The notes below the pieces were generated by a model. That model did no database searches. It had not been told where the DNA came from and saw only the letters and a list, made by a program, of their open reading frames with translations. Made by a program: the position numbers and the translations under genes. This document shows, piece after piece, positions 7,976-16,052 of a stretch of 39,294 bases of DNA. The stretch comes from Bifidobacteriaceae bacterium UBA2724 (GTDB lineage: Bacteria > Actinomycetota > Actinomycetes > Actinomycetales > Bifidobacteriaceae). Location of the stretch: positions 268,040-307,333 of the forward strand of contig DEKK01000016.1 of NCBI GenBank assembly GCA_002353815.1. The letters run 5' to 3'. Position 1 is the stretch's first letter; the number at the start of each line of letters is the position of its first letter.

Positions 7976-9493
7976 ATGTCTGAAGAAAGTAATCGTCCGG
8001 AGCTTCCGGAAAACGTTCGCGTTCGTTTCTGCCCGTCCCCGACCGGCACGCCGCACGTCGGCATGGTGCGCACGGCGCTGTTCAACTGGGCCGAGGCTCG
8101 TCACACCCATGGAACCTTCGTGTTCCGCATCGAAGACACGGATGCCGCGCGTGACAGCGAGGAAAGCTACAACCAGATTATCGATGCGCTCAATTGGCTT
8201 GGCATCGACTGGGACGAGGGCATCAACGTGGGCGGCCCCAACGGCCCGTACCGCCAGTCCGAGCGCACCGACATCTACAAGGACGTCGCCGCCAAGCTGC
8301 TCGCCGCCGGCTACGCCTATGAGTCCTATTCCACCCCCGAGGAGACCGCCGAGCGCAATGTCGCCGCAGGCCGCCCCAAGGAATTCGGCTACGACGGATA
8401 CGACCGCAACCTCACCGAGGAACAGAAAGCCGCGTTCCGCGCCGAGGGCCGCAAGCCCGCACTGCGCATCAAGATGCCCGACGAAGACATCGTGTTCAAC
8501 GACCTCATCCGTGGTCCGATCGAGTTCAAGGCTGGATCCGTGCCGGACTATGTGATCGTGCGCCCGAACGGCGACCCGCTGTACACTCTTACCAACCCGG
8601 TCGACGACGCCATGATGAACATCAACGTCGTGCTGCGCGGCGAGGACCTGCTGAGCTCCACCCCGCGCCAGATCGTGCTGTACCGTTACCTCATGGAACT
8701 CGGCATCGCCAAGCAGATGCCGCTGTTCGGCCACATGCCGTACGTCATGGGCCAGGGCAACAAGAAGCTGTCCAAGCGCGACCCGGAGTCCAACCTGTTC
8801 CTGCACCGCGAGCACGGCTTCATCCGCGAAGGCCTGCTCAACTACCTCGCGCTGCTCGGCTGGTCCATCGCGCCCGACCGCGACGTGTTCTCGATGGATG
8901 AGATGATCGAGAAGTTCGACGTGCGCGACGTCAAGGCGAACCCGGCTCATTTCGACATCGACAAGGCCATCGCCATCAATGCCGAGCACATCCGCATGCT
9001 CGATCCGCAGGACTTCCTCAACCGCTCGGTGCCGTATCTGCACCGCGACGGCGTGGTGTCCGCGGATACCTGGGACGCCCTCACCGATCGCGAACGCGAG
9101 GTGCTGACCGCCGCCGCTCCGCTCGTGCAGCCGCGCGTACGCCTGCTGGGCGAGGTCTCGGGCATGGTCGGTTCGCTGCTTAGCGACGCCACCTACATCG
9201 AGCCCGACGCAGACGCCCGCAAGCAGCTGAAGGATTCCGCCGGCGACGTGCTCACCAAGGCGCTGGCTGCGCTGGAGGCCGTGCCGGAGGACGAATGGAA
9301 GGCCGAACATATCCATGACGTGCTCACCGCGGCGCTTGTGGACGAGGCTGGATACAAGCCGCGTCTCGCCTTCGGTCCGGTGCGCGTCGCCCTGTCCGGA
9401 CGCCGCGTGTCGCCGCCTCTTTTCGAGTCTGCGGAGATTATCGGAAAGGCTACGACACTCGCGCGACTCGCCGAGTTGCAAAAGAATCTGTAG
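7976..9493 (+). CDS. gltX: glutamyl-tRNA synthetase
   Basis: GltX charges tRNA-Glu with glutamate. In organisms lacking GlnRS it also mischarges tRNA-Gln, which GatCAB then amidates. The 505-residue protein shows the class I signatures: the HIGH-equivalent in FCPSPTGTPHVGMVRTAL, VFRIEDTDAARDS, the KMSKS-equivalent KLSKRDPE, and a C-terminal helical anticodon-binding domain ending SPPLFESAEIIGK. Length is normal. The ATG at 7976 is the first codon giving the standard N-terminus MSEESNRPELPENVRVRF; its ribosome binding site is weak. The divergent permease begins 102 bp away. Genes for tRNA-Glu and tRNA-Gln follow directly. Confidence 0.97.
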   Translation: MSEESNRPELPENVRVRFCPSPTGTPHVGMVRTALFNWAEARHTHGTFVFRIEDTDAARDSEESYNQIIDALNWLGIDWDEGINVGGPNGPYRQSERTDIYKDVAAKLLAAGYAYESYSTPEETAERNVAAGRPKEFGYDGYDRNLTEEQKAAFRAEGRKPALRIKMPDEDIVFNDLIRGPIEFKAGSVPDYVIVRPNGDPLYTLTNPVDDAMMNINVVLRGEDLLSSTPRQIVLYRYLMELGIAKQMPLFGHMPYVMGQGNKKLSKRDPESNLFLHREHGFIREGLLNYLALLGWSIAPDRDVFSMDEMIEKFDVRDVKANPAHFDIDKAIAINAEHIRMLDPQDFLNRSVPYLHRDGVVSADTWDALTDREREVLTAAAPLVQPRVRLLGEVSGMVGSLLSDATYIEPDADARKQLKDSAGDVLTKALAALEAVPEDEWKAEHIHDVLTAALVDEAGYKPRLAFGPVRVALSGRRVSPPLFESAEIIGKATTLARLAELQKNL

Positions 9494-9556
9494 CCGTGTA
9501 TATTCTCTTTTTGTTGCGCTGAGAGCGATGAGCTCAGGCCAATGAAAAGTGAATAC

Positions 9557-9629
9557 GCCCCTGTCTGCTAGCGGTCTAGGCATGCGCCCTCTCACGGCGT
9601 CAACACCGGTTCAAATCCGGTCAGGGGTA
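9557..9629 (+). tRNA. tRNA-Glu (CTC anticodon)
   Basis: A 73-nt cloverleaf. The acceptor is GCCCCTG/CAGGGGT, the D-stem TGCT/GGCA, and the anticodon stem GCGCC/GGCGT with loop CTCTCAC (anticodon CTC). The T-arm is ACCGG-TTCAAAT-CCGGT and the discriminator is A. No CCA is encoded. It reads GAG codons and lies 63 bp after gltX. Confidence 0.96.
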
Positions 9630-9633
9630 CTCA

Positions 9634-9650
9634 GTCTGGTTATTCCAGAC
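9634..9650 (+). other. spacer hairpin between tRNA genes
   Basis: The perfect hairpin GTCTGG-TTATT-CCAGAC lies between the two tRNA genes. It has no T-run, so it is more likely a processing or folding element of the joint tRNA transcript than a terminator. Confidence 0.5.
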
Positions 9651-9668
9651 CCAGCCGAACAAGGCTAT

Positions 9669-9743
9669 TGGGGTATGGTGTAATTGGCAACACAGGTGAT
9701 TCTGGTTCATCCATTCTTGGTTCGAGTCCAGGTACCCCAGCCA
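9669..9743 (+). tRNA. tRNA-Gln (CTG anticodon)
   Basis: The acceptor is TGGGGTA/TACCCCA with discriminator G and an encoded CCA (9741-9743). The D-arm is GTGT/ACAC, the anticodon stem GGTGA/TCATC with loop TTCTGGT (anticodon CTG, codon CAG), and the T-arm CTTGG-TTCGAGT-CCAGG. It follows tRNA-Glu by 39 bp, probably in one transcript. Confidence 0.96.
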
Positions 9744-9746
9744 GTG

Positions 9747-9782
9747 ACGGAAGCCGCGAGTGCGACTTCCGTTTTTTGTTTT
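9747..9782 (+). terminator. terminator of the tRNA-Glu/tRNA-Gln transcript
   Basis: The stem ACGGAAG (9747-9753) pairs with CTTCCGT (9766-9772) and is followed by TTTTTTGTTTTT. It is a classic intrinsic terminator starting four bases after the CCA. Confidence 0.85.
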
Positions 9783-9815
9783 TCCACGTACATGCGTCTT
9801 TCGCGGCAATGCCGG

Positions 9816-9849
9816 TAAACAAAAACCGCAGGCGGTGAATCCTGCGGTT
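9816..9849 (-). terminator. terminator of the VanZ-like gene
   Basis: AACCGCAGG (9824-9832) pairs with CCTGCGGTT (9841-9849). Read on the minus strand the stem is followed by TTTTTGTTT, placing a strong terminator 40 bp after the VanZ-like stop codon. Confidence 0.8.
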
Positions 9850-9889
9850 ATCGTTTTGCGTTCGGGGTGCGGGCGGCTGTAGCGCCCCG

Positions 9890-10522
9890 TCATTTGCTGA
9901 AGGTCAGGAAGTGTCTGTCGAAGCCGAACGACCATCCGTCGAGCGTGGCGGACGAGATGATGAGTGCGCCGAGGAAGACGCCGAGCGTGTTCATGAGGAT
10001 GTCGATGACATCGAAAATCCCCGCGCTGAAGATGTATTGCGCGCCTTCCACCATGACCACGAGCACGAAACCCGCCAGCGCGCTTTTCCATGTCGACTTG
10101 ATAAGAAGCTGCAGCAGCAGTCCGATGGGCAGGAACAGCAGGATGTTCCACATCGTGTCGAGCGGGGTGTAGGTGAACTCTCGGCCGAATTCCGCGAGGT
10201 TCATGTTGATGCCGCGCGTGCCGGGGGATTTGAGGAACAGCGCGTAGAACAGCGCATAGAAATAGGCAAGCGTCAGTAGCACCGTGAAGACGATTTCGAA
10301 GCGCTTCGACAGCAGCTGGAACACGAACGCGCCGAAGATTGCGCCGCTGAGCACAAGTACCGTGCCGGTGAACAGCCCGTCGCCCAACGCGTTGTACATG
10401 CCTCGAAGGGCCGTGATCGTGGCGGAGCGCAGACCGTCCACGGAGAGGAACAGATATTGCAAGATGAAAATCCACAGAATCCCGCTGGTCAGGGATATGC
10501 TCGCAATCGTCTTCTTCTCCAT
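9890..10522 (-). CDS. VanZ-like family membrane protein
   Basis: A 210-residue integral membrane protein. About five hydrophobic segments can be seen: the N-terminal ISLTSGILWIFILQYLFL, GLFTGTVLVLSGAIFGAFVF, IVFTVLLTLAYFYALFYALF, MWNILLFLPIGLLLQLLI, and ALAGFVLVVMVEGAQYIF. The last is followed by the VanZ-type signature GIFDVIDILMNTLGVFLGA (D-x-x-x-N-x-x-G). VanZ itself confers low-level teicoplanin resistance, but most relatives have no known function, so no resistance role is claimed. The start ATG is preceded by AAAGG and a strong terminator follows. It is transcribed away from the metallophosphoesterase gene. Confidence 0.8.
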   Translation of the reverse strand: MEKKTIASISLTSGILWIFILQYLFLSVDGLRSATITALRGMYNALGDGLFTGTVLVLSGAIFGAFVFQLLSKRFEIVFTVLLTLAYFYALFYALFLKSPGTRGINMNLAEFGREFTYTPLDTMWNILLFLPIGLLLQLLIKSTWKSALAGFVLVVMVEGAQYIFSAGIFDVIDILMNTLGVFLGALIISSATLDGWSFGFDRHFLTFSK

Positions 10523-10693
10523 CGAAGGCCTTTCACATCGTCTTGTCTCTCGCCCGACGGCTGCGGCCGCGAAGCGCTCTCTAGTGAATGATAGACCGCG
10601 CGGGGTGCAATGCCGCGTAACGTCGGCGCATCTCGCCTGTTCCCACACATTCGGGGGTATGTGGCTTGGGGTGGCACGTCGTATGCTGAAGGT

Positions 10694-12205
10694 ATGGCAT
10701 CACAAAAGACGAGATCACGGTCCAATGAAGGATGCGACGAGGCGCATGCTGCTGGGCAGGGGCGTCCGCTGTCCGTGTCCAGGCGACTGGGGCGCCTTCA
10801 GTTCCATAAATCCGGCAAGTTCCGCGTGCTCCAGCTGTCCGACATCCAGGACGGCCCCACGGTGAGCAAAGACACGATCAGCCTGATCGCGGCGGCGTGC
10901 GATGCGGCACGCCCCGACCTCGTGGTGCTCACGGGCGACCAGATCGCCGGATACCATTCGGCCTACCACGCCACCTATCGCGCGCGGCATTGGGACAATC
11001 CGCTCGATGGCATCGTGGGCATGGGGCGCCAGGCCGCGAATCTCATCGGCGACGCGTTCCAAGGCTTCCCGCAGATGCCGCAGTCATCGCAATCCGCGGT
11101 CGAGGAACGGCGCATGCTTGACCGCCAGGCGCAGAGCACGTCGGACCCGCAGGACACCGCGCGCCTTGAACAAGAGAGCGAGCTTGCGCACACGCGTGAC
11201 ATGGTGCGCCAATCCATCCATCAGTTCATGAAGCCGATCGTGGACCGTGGCATTCCTTTCGCGGTGACGTATGGAAACCATGATTTCCAGTGCGGCATCG
11301 ATAACGCCGAGTTCGACGCGATGTTTCGCGAGCTGCCGGGGTGCCTCAACCCCGAGGCGACGGGCGCGCAGAGCATGCGTCCGGTGAAAGTGCCGCTGAG
11401 CGGCATGCCCGACCAGGTGGCTTTCGCCTGTGAACCGGGCACTTTCGCGCTCCCGGTGAGCGACGCGGAACGCAAGCGCACCGTGTTCGGCATCGTGATG
11501 CTGGACTCCGGCGATTATGCGCGCGAAGGCGGCTACGGCGCCCCGTCGCGGCGCGGCCTGGGGTTCCTGCGCACGGCACCGGAGCTCATGGACGGGGCGA
11601 AGTCCATCGTGTTCCAGCACATCCCGCTGCCGCAGTTCTATGACCTGCTGCGGGTGGTGCCGGCGACCACGGCCTACGCGGTGCAGGGATACCGCACCTA
11701 TGACTCGCAGACGTATCTGCTGGATGAAAGCAAGACGCTGCCGGGCAGTTTTCTGGGCGAGGGCGTGAGCTGCCCCGACGCCGACTGCGGCGAATTCGAC
11801 ATCATGCGTGAGACCGGCGGGTATTTCGCGCTTTTCGCAGGGCACGACCACCGCAATGGCTTCGTGGGCATCGATGACGGCATCATGCTGGGCGCCACGC
11901 CGACGTGCGGATTCGGTGCCTATGGGCCGGCTCCCAAGATGAGGTCCGCGCGGCTGTTCGAATTCGACATCCGCCATCCCTACGAGCCACGCACGCAGCT
12001 GCTGCTGTTCGGCGACCTCGTGGGCAAGCCGACCACGCGCAAGGCGTATACCTACGCCATGAGCCATGTGCCCACGAACGCGGGCGACACATGGAACCTG
12101 CTGCGCAAACCGAAGGTGTTCGGCGGCGTGGTCGCGGCGATCGTCGGCATCCTGGTGTCGTCGATGTTCGGCGGCAAGGGCGGCAAGAGCGGGAAAGGCA
12201 GGTGA
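10694..12205 (+). CDS. Dcr2-like metallophosphoesterase (chromosomal copy)
   Basis: A 503-residue calcineurin-type phosphoesterase resembling the yeast Dcr2/plant PAP28 group, expected to use two metal ions to hydrolyse phosphomonoesters or diesters. Metal-ligand motifs: FRVLQLSDIQDG, LVVLTGDQI, TYGNHDFQCG, a His in FQHIPLPQFY, and FAGHDHRNGF. The ATG at 10694 (GAAGG upstream) is preferred to 10610. There is no signal peptide, but the C-terminus has a hydrophobic stretch, VFGGVVAAIVGILVSSMF, followed by a Gly/Lys tail, suggesting a tail anchor. A shorter paralogue lies at 21760-23157 with the same motif order. The gene stands alone; the substrate is unknown. Confidence 0.88.
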   Translation: MASQKTRSRSNEGCDEAHAAGQGRPLSVSRRLGRLQFHKSGKFRVLQLSDIQDGPTVSKDTISLIAAACDAARPDLVVLTGDQIAGYHSAYHATYRARHWDNPLDGIVGMGRQAANLIGDAFQGFPQMPQSSQSAVEERRMLDRQAQSTSDPQDTARLEQESELAHTRDMVRQSIHQFMKPIVDRGIPFAVTYGNHDFQCGIDNAEFDAMFRELPGCLNPEATGAQSMRPVKVPLSGMPDQVAFACEPGTFALPVSDAERKRTVFGIVMLDSGDYAREGGYGAPSRRGLGFLRTAPELMDGAKSIVFQHIPLPQFYDLLRVVPATTAYAVQGYRTYDSQTYLLDESKTLPGSFLGEGVSCPDADCGEFDIMRETGGYFALFAGHDHRNGFVGIDDGIMLGATPTCGFGAYGPAPKMRSARLFEFDIRHPYEPRTQLLLFGDLVGKPTTRKAYTYAMSHVPTNAGDTWNLLRKPKVFGGVVAAIVGILVSSMFGGKGGKSGKGR

Positions 12206-12212
12206 TGGCGGC

Positions 12213-12259
12213 GGCCCGCCGCGAATGAAAGCGGGGTGAATCCCCCGCCGAGGCGGGCC
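12213..12259. terminator. nested inverted repeats between convergent genes
   Basis: GGCCCGCC (12213-12220) pairs with GGCGGGCC (12252-12259) around an inner stem GCGGGG-TGAATC-CCCCGC (12231-12248). It sits between the phosphoesterase and the convergent IclR gene. There is no T-run, so its role as a bidirectional terminator is inferred. Confidence 0.4.
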
Positions 12260-12307
12260 CGCTGGCCTTCAGGCCTTGCGGACCCATGGCAAGCGGACCG
12301 TGACGGG

Positions 12308-13081
12308 CTAACGGGCCTGGAAGGCGCCGCCCTGGGCCTTGGCGAGCGTGTCGCTCAGGTATTTGCCGGCGCTCATGACAAGCGGTGCGAAGTGACGGCC
12401 GGGCGAAATGCCCATGCGGTCGGTCGGGCCGGAAATCGAGATGGCCGCGATGACCTGCCCCGAGGCGTTGCGAATCGGGGCGGAGACGGACGAGACGCCA
12501 TGCTCGCGTTCGTTGACGGATTCGGCCCATCCGCGCTTGCGGACGGCGGCGAGGGTGGCGGCGGTGAAACGCGAATGGCGCAGCCCCTGGTGCATCTGCT
12601 CGGGGTCCTCCCAAGCGAGCAGGATGTGGGCGGCGGAGCCCGCCTCCATCGACAGCATCGCACCCACGGGAATCGAATCTCTCAAACCGGAGGCGCGCTC
12701 GACGGAGGCGATGCACACGCGCTGGTCGCCCTGGCGGCGATAGATCTGCGCGGATTCGCCGGTGCGCTCGAGAAGCGTCTGCAGAATCGGCTCGCATGCG
12801 GTGAGCAGGCGGTCTTCGCCCGCGGCCGCGGCAAGCTCGGCGAAGCGCGACCCCAGCGTGAAACGCCCGTGCTGGTCGCGCACGATGAAGCGGTGACATT
12901 CGAGCGCCATAGCGAGACGGTGCGCGGTGGGGCGTGCGAGGCCCGTGTCGTTCACCAGCTGGGCAAGAGTCGCCGGTCCCCGCTCGAGTGCATCTAGGAT
13001 GAGTGTTGTTTTATCAAGCACTCCCACGCCGGAGTGAACCTCGCTGCGTGAGTTTGTTGAGTTATTCGATTGTGAAGCCAT
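12308..13081 (-). CDS. ltbR: IclR-family regulator, LtbR-like
   Basis: A 257-residue IclR-type regulator. The N-terminal winged helix-turn-helix runs from VLDKTTLILDALERGPATLA through DTGLARPTAHRLAMALE, and the effector-binding domain covers about residues 90-250 (SVERASGLRDSIPVGA, SVSAPIRNASGQVIAAI, SISGPTDRM). It is divergent from leuC, exactly as LtbR, the repressor of leucine and tryptophan genes in Corynebacterium, is placed next to leuCD. That conserved placement is the main reason for the name. The 165-bp divergent region holds an imperfect dyad it may bind. Family is certain; the LtbR assignment is by synteny. Confidence 0.88.
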   Translation of the reverse strand: MASQSNNSTNSRSEVHSGVGVLDKTTLILDALERGPATLAQLVNDTGLARPTAHRLAMALECHRFIVRDQHGRFTLGSRFAELAAAAGEDRLLTACEPILQTLLERTGESAQIYRRQGDQRVCIASVERASGLRDSIPVGAMLSMEAGSAAHILLAWEDPEQMHQGLRHSRFTAATLAAVRKRGWAESVNEREHGVSSVSAPIRNASGQVIAAISISGPTDRMGISPGRHFAPLVMSAGKYLSDTLAKAQGGAFQAR

Positions 13082-13098
13082 AACGAACAGTATGCCAT

Positions 13099-13133
13099 CT
13101 CATATTGTGAAATGCAAAAGTTTGATATGTGAG
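13099..13133. promoter_or_regulatory. candidate LtbR operator between ltbR and leuC
   Basis: The AT-rich imperfect dyad has CTCATAT at 13099-13105 against ATATGTGAG at 13125-13133, with TTGTGAAATG and TTTGATATGT inside. It lies in an otherwise GC-rich divergent intergenic region, about 115 bp from the leuC start. Operator function is inferred. Confidence 0.4.
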
Positions 13134-13246
13134 AGCCGAAGCACAATCGAAACGGAACAACAGTACGAGCCCGCGGCATCGCCGCCCACGGTTTGGAAAG
13201 CGGCATTGCGCATGCCGCGGGCGCGTAAAGAAATAGGAGGTCCCCG

Positions 13247-14650
13247 ATGGGAACAACGCTGGCCGAGAAAGTGTGGAATGACCATCTCGTCCGCAAGGGT
13301 GAGAATGGCGCTCCTGATCTTATTTTCATTGACCTGCAGCTCATGCACGAGGTCACGAGCCCGCAGGCATTCGAAGGCCTGCGACTGGCAGGCCGCAAGC
13401 CGCGCCACGTGGAGCTGACGCTCGCCACGACGGACCACAACACCCCGACCGTGGACATCGACAAGCCGAACCCGGACGCAACCTCTGCGCTCCAGCTGAG
13501 CACACTCGCCAAGAACTGCAAGGAATTCGGCGTGCGCCTCCATGCACTCGGCGATCCCGACCAGGGCATCGTGCACCAGGTGGGCCCGCAGCTCGGCCTC
13601 ACCCAGCCGGGCATGACCATCGTGTGCGGCGACTCCCACACCTCGACGCACGGCGCGTTCGGCGCGCTCGCCTTCGGCATCGGCACATCCGAGGTCGAGC
13701 ATGTGCTCGCCACGCAGACGCTGTCACTCAAGCCGTTCAAGACGATGGCCGTGAACGTTGACGGCGAGCTGTCGCCGGACGTGACCGCGAAGGACATCAT
13801 CCTCGCCATCATCGCCAAGATTGGCACTGGCGGCGGCCAGGGCCACGTCATCGAATACCGCGGCTCCGCCATCCGCAAGCTCAGCATGGAAGCGCGCATG
13901 ACGATCTGCAATATGTCGATCGAGGCGGGTGCCCGCGCCGGCATGATCGCGCCCGACGAGGTGACCTTCGAGTATCTCAAGGGCCGTCCGCACGCTCCGG
14001 AAGGCGAGATGTGGGACAAGGCCGTGGAGTACTGGAAGACGCTCAGGTCCGACGACGACGCTGTGTTCGACAAGGAGGTTACGCTCCGCGCCGAGGACCT
14101 CAAGCCGTTCGTGACCTGGGGGACCAACCCCGGCCAGGGTGTGCCGATCGACTCCGTGGTGCCGGACCCCGAGTCCTTCACCGATGAGACGCAGCGTGCC
14201 GCCGCCAAACGCGCGCTGGAGTACATGGACCTCAAGGCCGGCCAGCCGATCAAGTCGATCCCCGTCGACACCGTGTTCATCGGATCGTGCACCAACGGCC
14301 GAATCGAGGATCTGCGCGCCGCCGCCGCCGTGATGAAGGGCCACCACAAGGCCGACTCCATCCACCGCGTGCTCGTCGTGCCGGCCAGCTCCCGCGTGCG
14401 TCTGCAGGCCGAGAAGGAAGGCCTTGACAAGATCTTCAAGGACTTCGGTGCCGAATGGCGCAACGCAGGCTGCTCCATGTGCCTGGGCATGAACCCGGAC
14501 AAGCTTGTGGCCGACGAACGCTCCATTTCTACGTCGAACCGTAACTTCGAAGGGCGCCAGGGCAAGGGCTCGCGCACGCATCTTGCGTCGCCTGCCGTCG
14601 CCGCCGCCACCGCCATCCGCGGCATGATCAGCGAGCCCGCGGATCTGTGA
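13247..14650 (+). CDS. leuC: 3-isopropylmalate dehydratase large subunit
   Basis: LeuC, with LeuD, isomerises 2-isopropylmalate to 3-isopropylmalate in leucine biosynthesis. The 467-residue protein belongs to the aconitase family. The [4Fe-4S] cysteines are Cys348 (FIGSCTNGR), Cys409 and Cys412 (GCSMCLGMN). Other family motifs present are TVDNTPT-equivalent DHNTPTVD, CGDSHTSTHGAFG, and STSNRNFEGRQG near the C-terminus. Length is standard. AGGAGG lies five to seven bases before the ATG. It forms an operon with leuD 66 bp downstream and is divergent from the IclR regulator that probably controls it. Confidence 0.98.
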   Translation: MGTTLAEKVWNDHLVRKGENGAPDLIFIDLQLMHEVTSPQAFEGLRLAGRKPRHVELTLATTDHNTPTVDIDKPNPDATSALQLSTLAKNCKEFGVRLHALGDPDQGIVHQVGPQLGLTQPGMTIVCGDSHTSTHGAFGALAFGIGTSEVEHVLATQTLSLKPFKTMAVNVDGELSPDVTAKDIILAIIAKIGTGGGQGHVIEYRGSAIRKLSMEARMTICNMSIEAGARAGMIAPDEVTFEYLKGRPHAPEGEMWDKAVEYWKTLRSDDDAVFDKEVTLRAEDLKPFVTWGTNPGQGVPIDSVVPDPESFTDETQRAAAKRALEYMDLKAGQPIKSIPVDTVFIGSCTNGRIEDLRAAAAVMKGHHKADSIHRVLVVPASSRVRLQAEKEGLDKIFKDFGAEWRNAGCSMCLGMNPDKLVADERSISTSNRNFEGRQGKGSRTHLASPAVAAATAIRGMISEPADL

Positions 14651-14716
14651 ACCGCCCCGCCGTCCGCGCAGGGTGCGCGATGACGGCATAACAAGAAGAT
14701 TTGTGAAGGACAACAT

Positions 14717-15400
14717 ATGGAAAAGCTGACCGTCGTGACCGGCACCGGAGTGCCGCTCCGCCGTTCGAACGTCGATACCGACCAGATCATCCCCGCCGTG
14801 TTTCTCAAGCGCGTGACCAAGTCCGGATTCGAGGACGCGCTGTTCTATGCATGGCGCCGCGACCCGAACTTCGTGCTCAACCAGGACGCCTACAGGGACG
14901 GCAAGATCCTCGTGGCCGGGCCGGACTTCGGCATCGGCTCCTCGCGCGAGCACGCCGTGTGGGCGCTGCATGACTACGGCTTCCGCGTGGTGATCTCGTC
15001 GCGCTTCGCCGACATTTTCTACGGCAACACCGCCAAGAACGGCGTGCTCGCCGCCATCATGCCGCAGGAATCCATCGAGCTGCTGTGGAAGCTGCTCGAA
15101 GAGGAGCCCGGCCGCCAGATGACCGTGAGCCTCGAGGACCGCACGGTGACCTGCGGCGACGTGACCCTGCCGTTCGAGGTCGACGATTACGTGCGCTGGC
15201 GTCTCATGAACGGATACGACGACATCGACCTCACGCTGCAGCACGAGGACGACATCGTGGCGTATGAGAAGATGCGCGCCGAGAAGTTCCCGTTCAAGCC
15301 CAAGACGATCCCTGCCAAGCACCTGCCTGAGGTGAAGGTGGAGTCCGCGCGTCCCGTTCCCGAGACGCCGTGGGCCGGTCCGATCTCTGACCGGAAGTAG
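14717..15400 (+). CDS. leuD: 3-isopropylmalate dehydratase small subunit
   Basis: LeuD forms the swivel domain of isopropylmalate isomerase and completes the active site of LeuC. The 227 residues contain RRSNVDTDQIIPAVFLKR near the N-terminus and the loop GPDFGIGSSREHAVWAL, both diagnostic of the family, plus FADIFYGNTAKNG. The length is usual for the actinobacterial form. A ribosome binding site GAAGGA precedes the ATG. It is co-transcribed with leuC. A perfect 16-bp inverted repeat 70 bp after the stop probably ends the operon. Confidence 0.97.
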   Translation: MEKLTVVTGTGVPLRRSNVDTDQIIPAVFLKRVTKSGFEDALFYAWRRDPNFVLNQDAYRDGKILVAGPDFGIGSSREHAVWALHDYGFRVVISSRFADIFYGNTAKNGVLAAIMPQESIELLWKLLEEEPGRQMTVSLEDRTVTCGDVTLPFEVDDYVRWRLMNGYDDIDLTLQHEDDIVAYEKMRAEKFPFKPKTIPAKHLPEVKVESARPVPETPWAGPISDRK

Positions 15401-15417
15401 GCGAAGTAGGCGGTTTG

Positions 15418-15459
15418 GCGCGCGTGCGTGCGTGTGCGTGTGAGCGGCGCGTGCGTGTG
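15418..15459. repeat. alternating purine-pyrimidine run
   Basis: From 15418 to 15442 purines and pyrimidines alternate without a break (GC/GT steps), and a second run lies at 15447-15459. Such tracts can adopt left-handed DNA under supercoiling; no function is shown. Confidence 0.5.
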
Positions 15460-15470
15460 ATCTGACGATT

Positions 15471-15576
15471 CGCAGCCCATCACATTCGTTCCCCGAACAA
15501 TGTGATGGGCTGCGGACATTTTCGGCTGTTTTTGGCCTTCAAACGGCATTTTTTGTCCGCAAGCCATCACATTGTT
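15471..15576 (+). terminator. three-arm inverted repeat after leuD
   Basis: CGCAGCCCATCACATT (15471-15486) is perfectly complementary to 15499-15514, and the right arm is followed by GACATTTTCGGCTGTTTTT, a plausible leuD terminator. A third arm at 15555-15576 repeats the left-arm sequence and can pair with 15497-15518 over 22 bp with two mismatches. The middle arm can therefore pair with either neighbour, giving two mutually exclusive hairpins. Confidence 0.6.
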
Positions 15577-15604
15577 ATGAATCGACCCCCGGATGGCGTT
15601 CGGC

Positions 15605-15860
15605 GGGTGTGGCGGCACCCGCTTAAGGCGATTTTGGGGTGTTGGGTGGGCTGAATTGGTGTGAAATGGGCTTGGGCGGGTGTCCGGATACCCACTTTGG
15701 GTGGTTTCGGGGCTTGGGCAGACGATTTCTTGGCCGAAATGGCGTTGGGCGGGTGTGGTGGCACCCACTTTGGGCGGTTTGGTGGGGTTTGGGGGCCGTT
15801 TGGTGGTCGAAATGGGCTTGGGCGGGTATCCGGGTACCCACTTTAGACGATTTGGCGGTG
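15605..15860. repeat. 73-bp tandem repeat with a hairpin in each unit
   Basis: Four hairpin cores begin at 15605, 15678, 15751 and 15824, exactly 73 bp apart. The cores are GGGTG-TGGCGG-CACCC, GGGTGTCCGGATACCC, GGGTG-TGGTGG-CACCC and GGGTA-TCCGGG-TACCC. Units 1 and 3 resemble each other, as do 2 and 4, and the stem base pair changes on both sides between unit 3 (G/C) and unit 4 (A/T). After each core comes a G/T-rich stretch of the type ACTTTGGGYGGTTTGG. Because 73 is not a multiple of three, the open frames here are not coding. Confidence 0.85.
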
Positions 15861-16052
15861 GCTCGACTCCGCCCGATCCGGGGTTATGAAGGGGCATAAG
15901 CAACGGCAGGCCGTCGCCATCGTGGTGGCGGCGGACCTGCACCAGCGCTCCGTCAGCAAAGCCGCGGCGGAAGGCCCTGCGCTTCGTATAATGAGGCGCA
16001 GGGCATTTCCATGCCGCGGGCGGCAAGCACAAGCGAGGAGCTAGGAGCGAAG

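Noticed and set aside
7874..9595. Minus-strand open frame opposite gltX, continuous with the permease frame
   Set aside because: Only 6959-7873 of this frame carries permease motifs and a start with a ribosome binding site. The upstream part is antisense to gltX and has no recognisable domain.
9890..10522. VanZ-like gene together with ddl and murA as a glycopeptide or fosfomycin resistance set
   Set aside because: There are no vanHAX-type genes, ddl and murA look like ordinary housekeeping forms, and the MurA active-site Cys is intact.
15605..15860. Possible CRISPR array
   Set aside because: The units are contiguous and similar over their whole length. There are no unique spacers and no cas genes.
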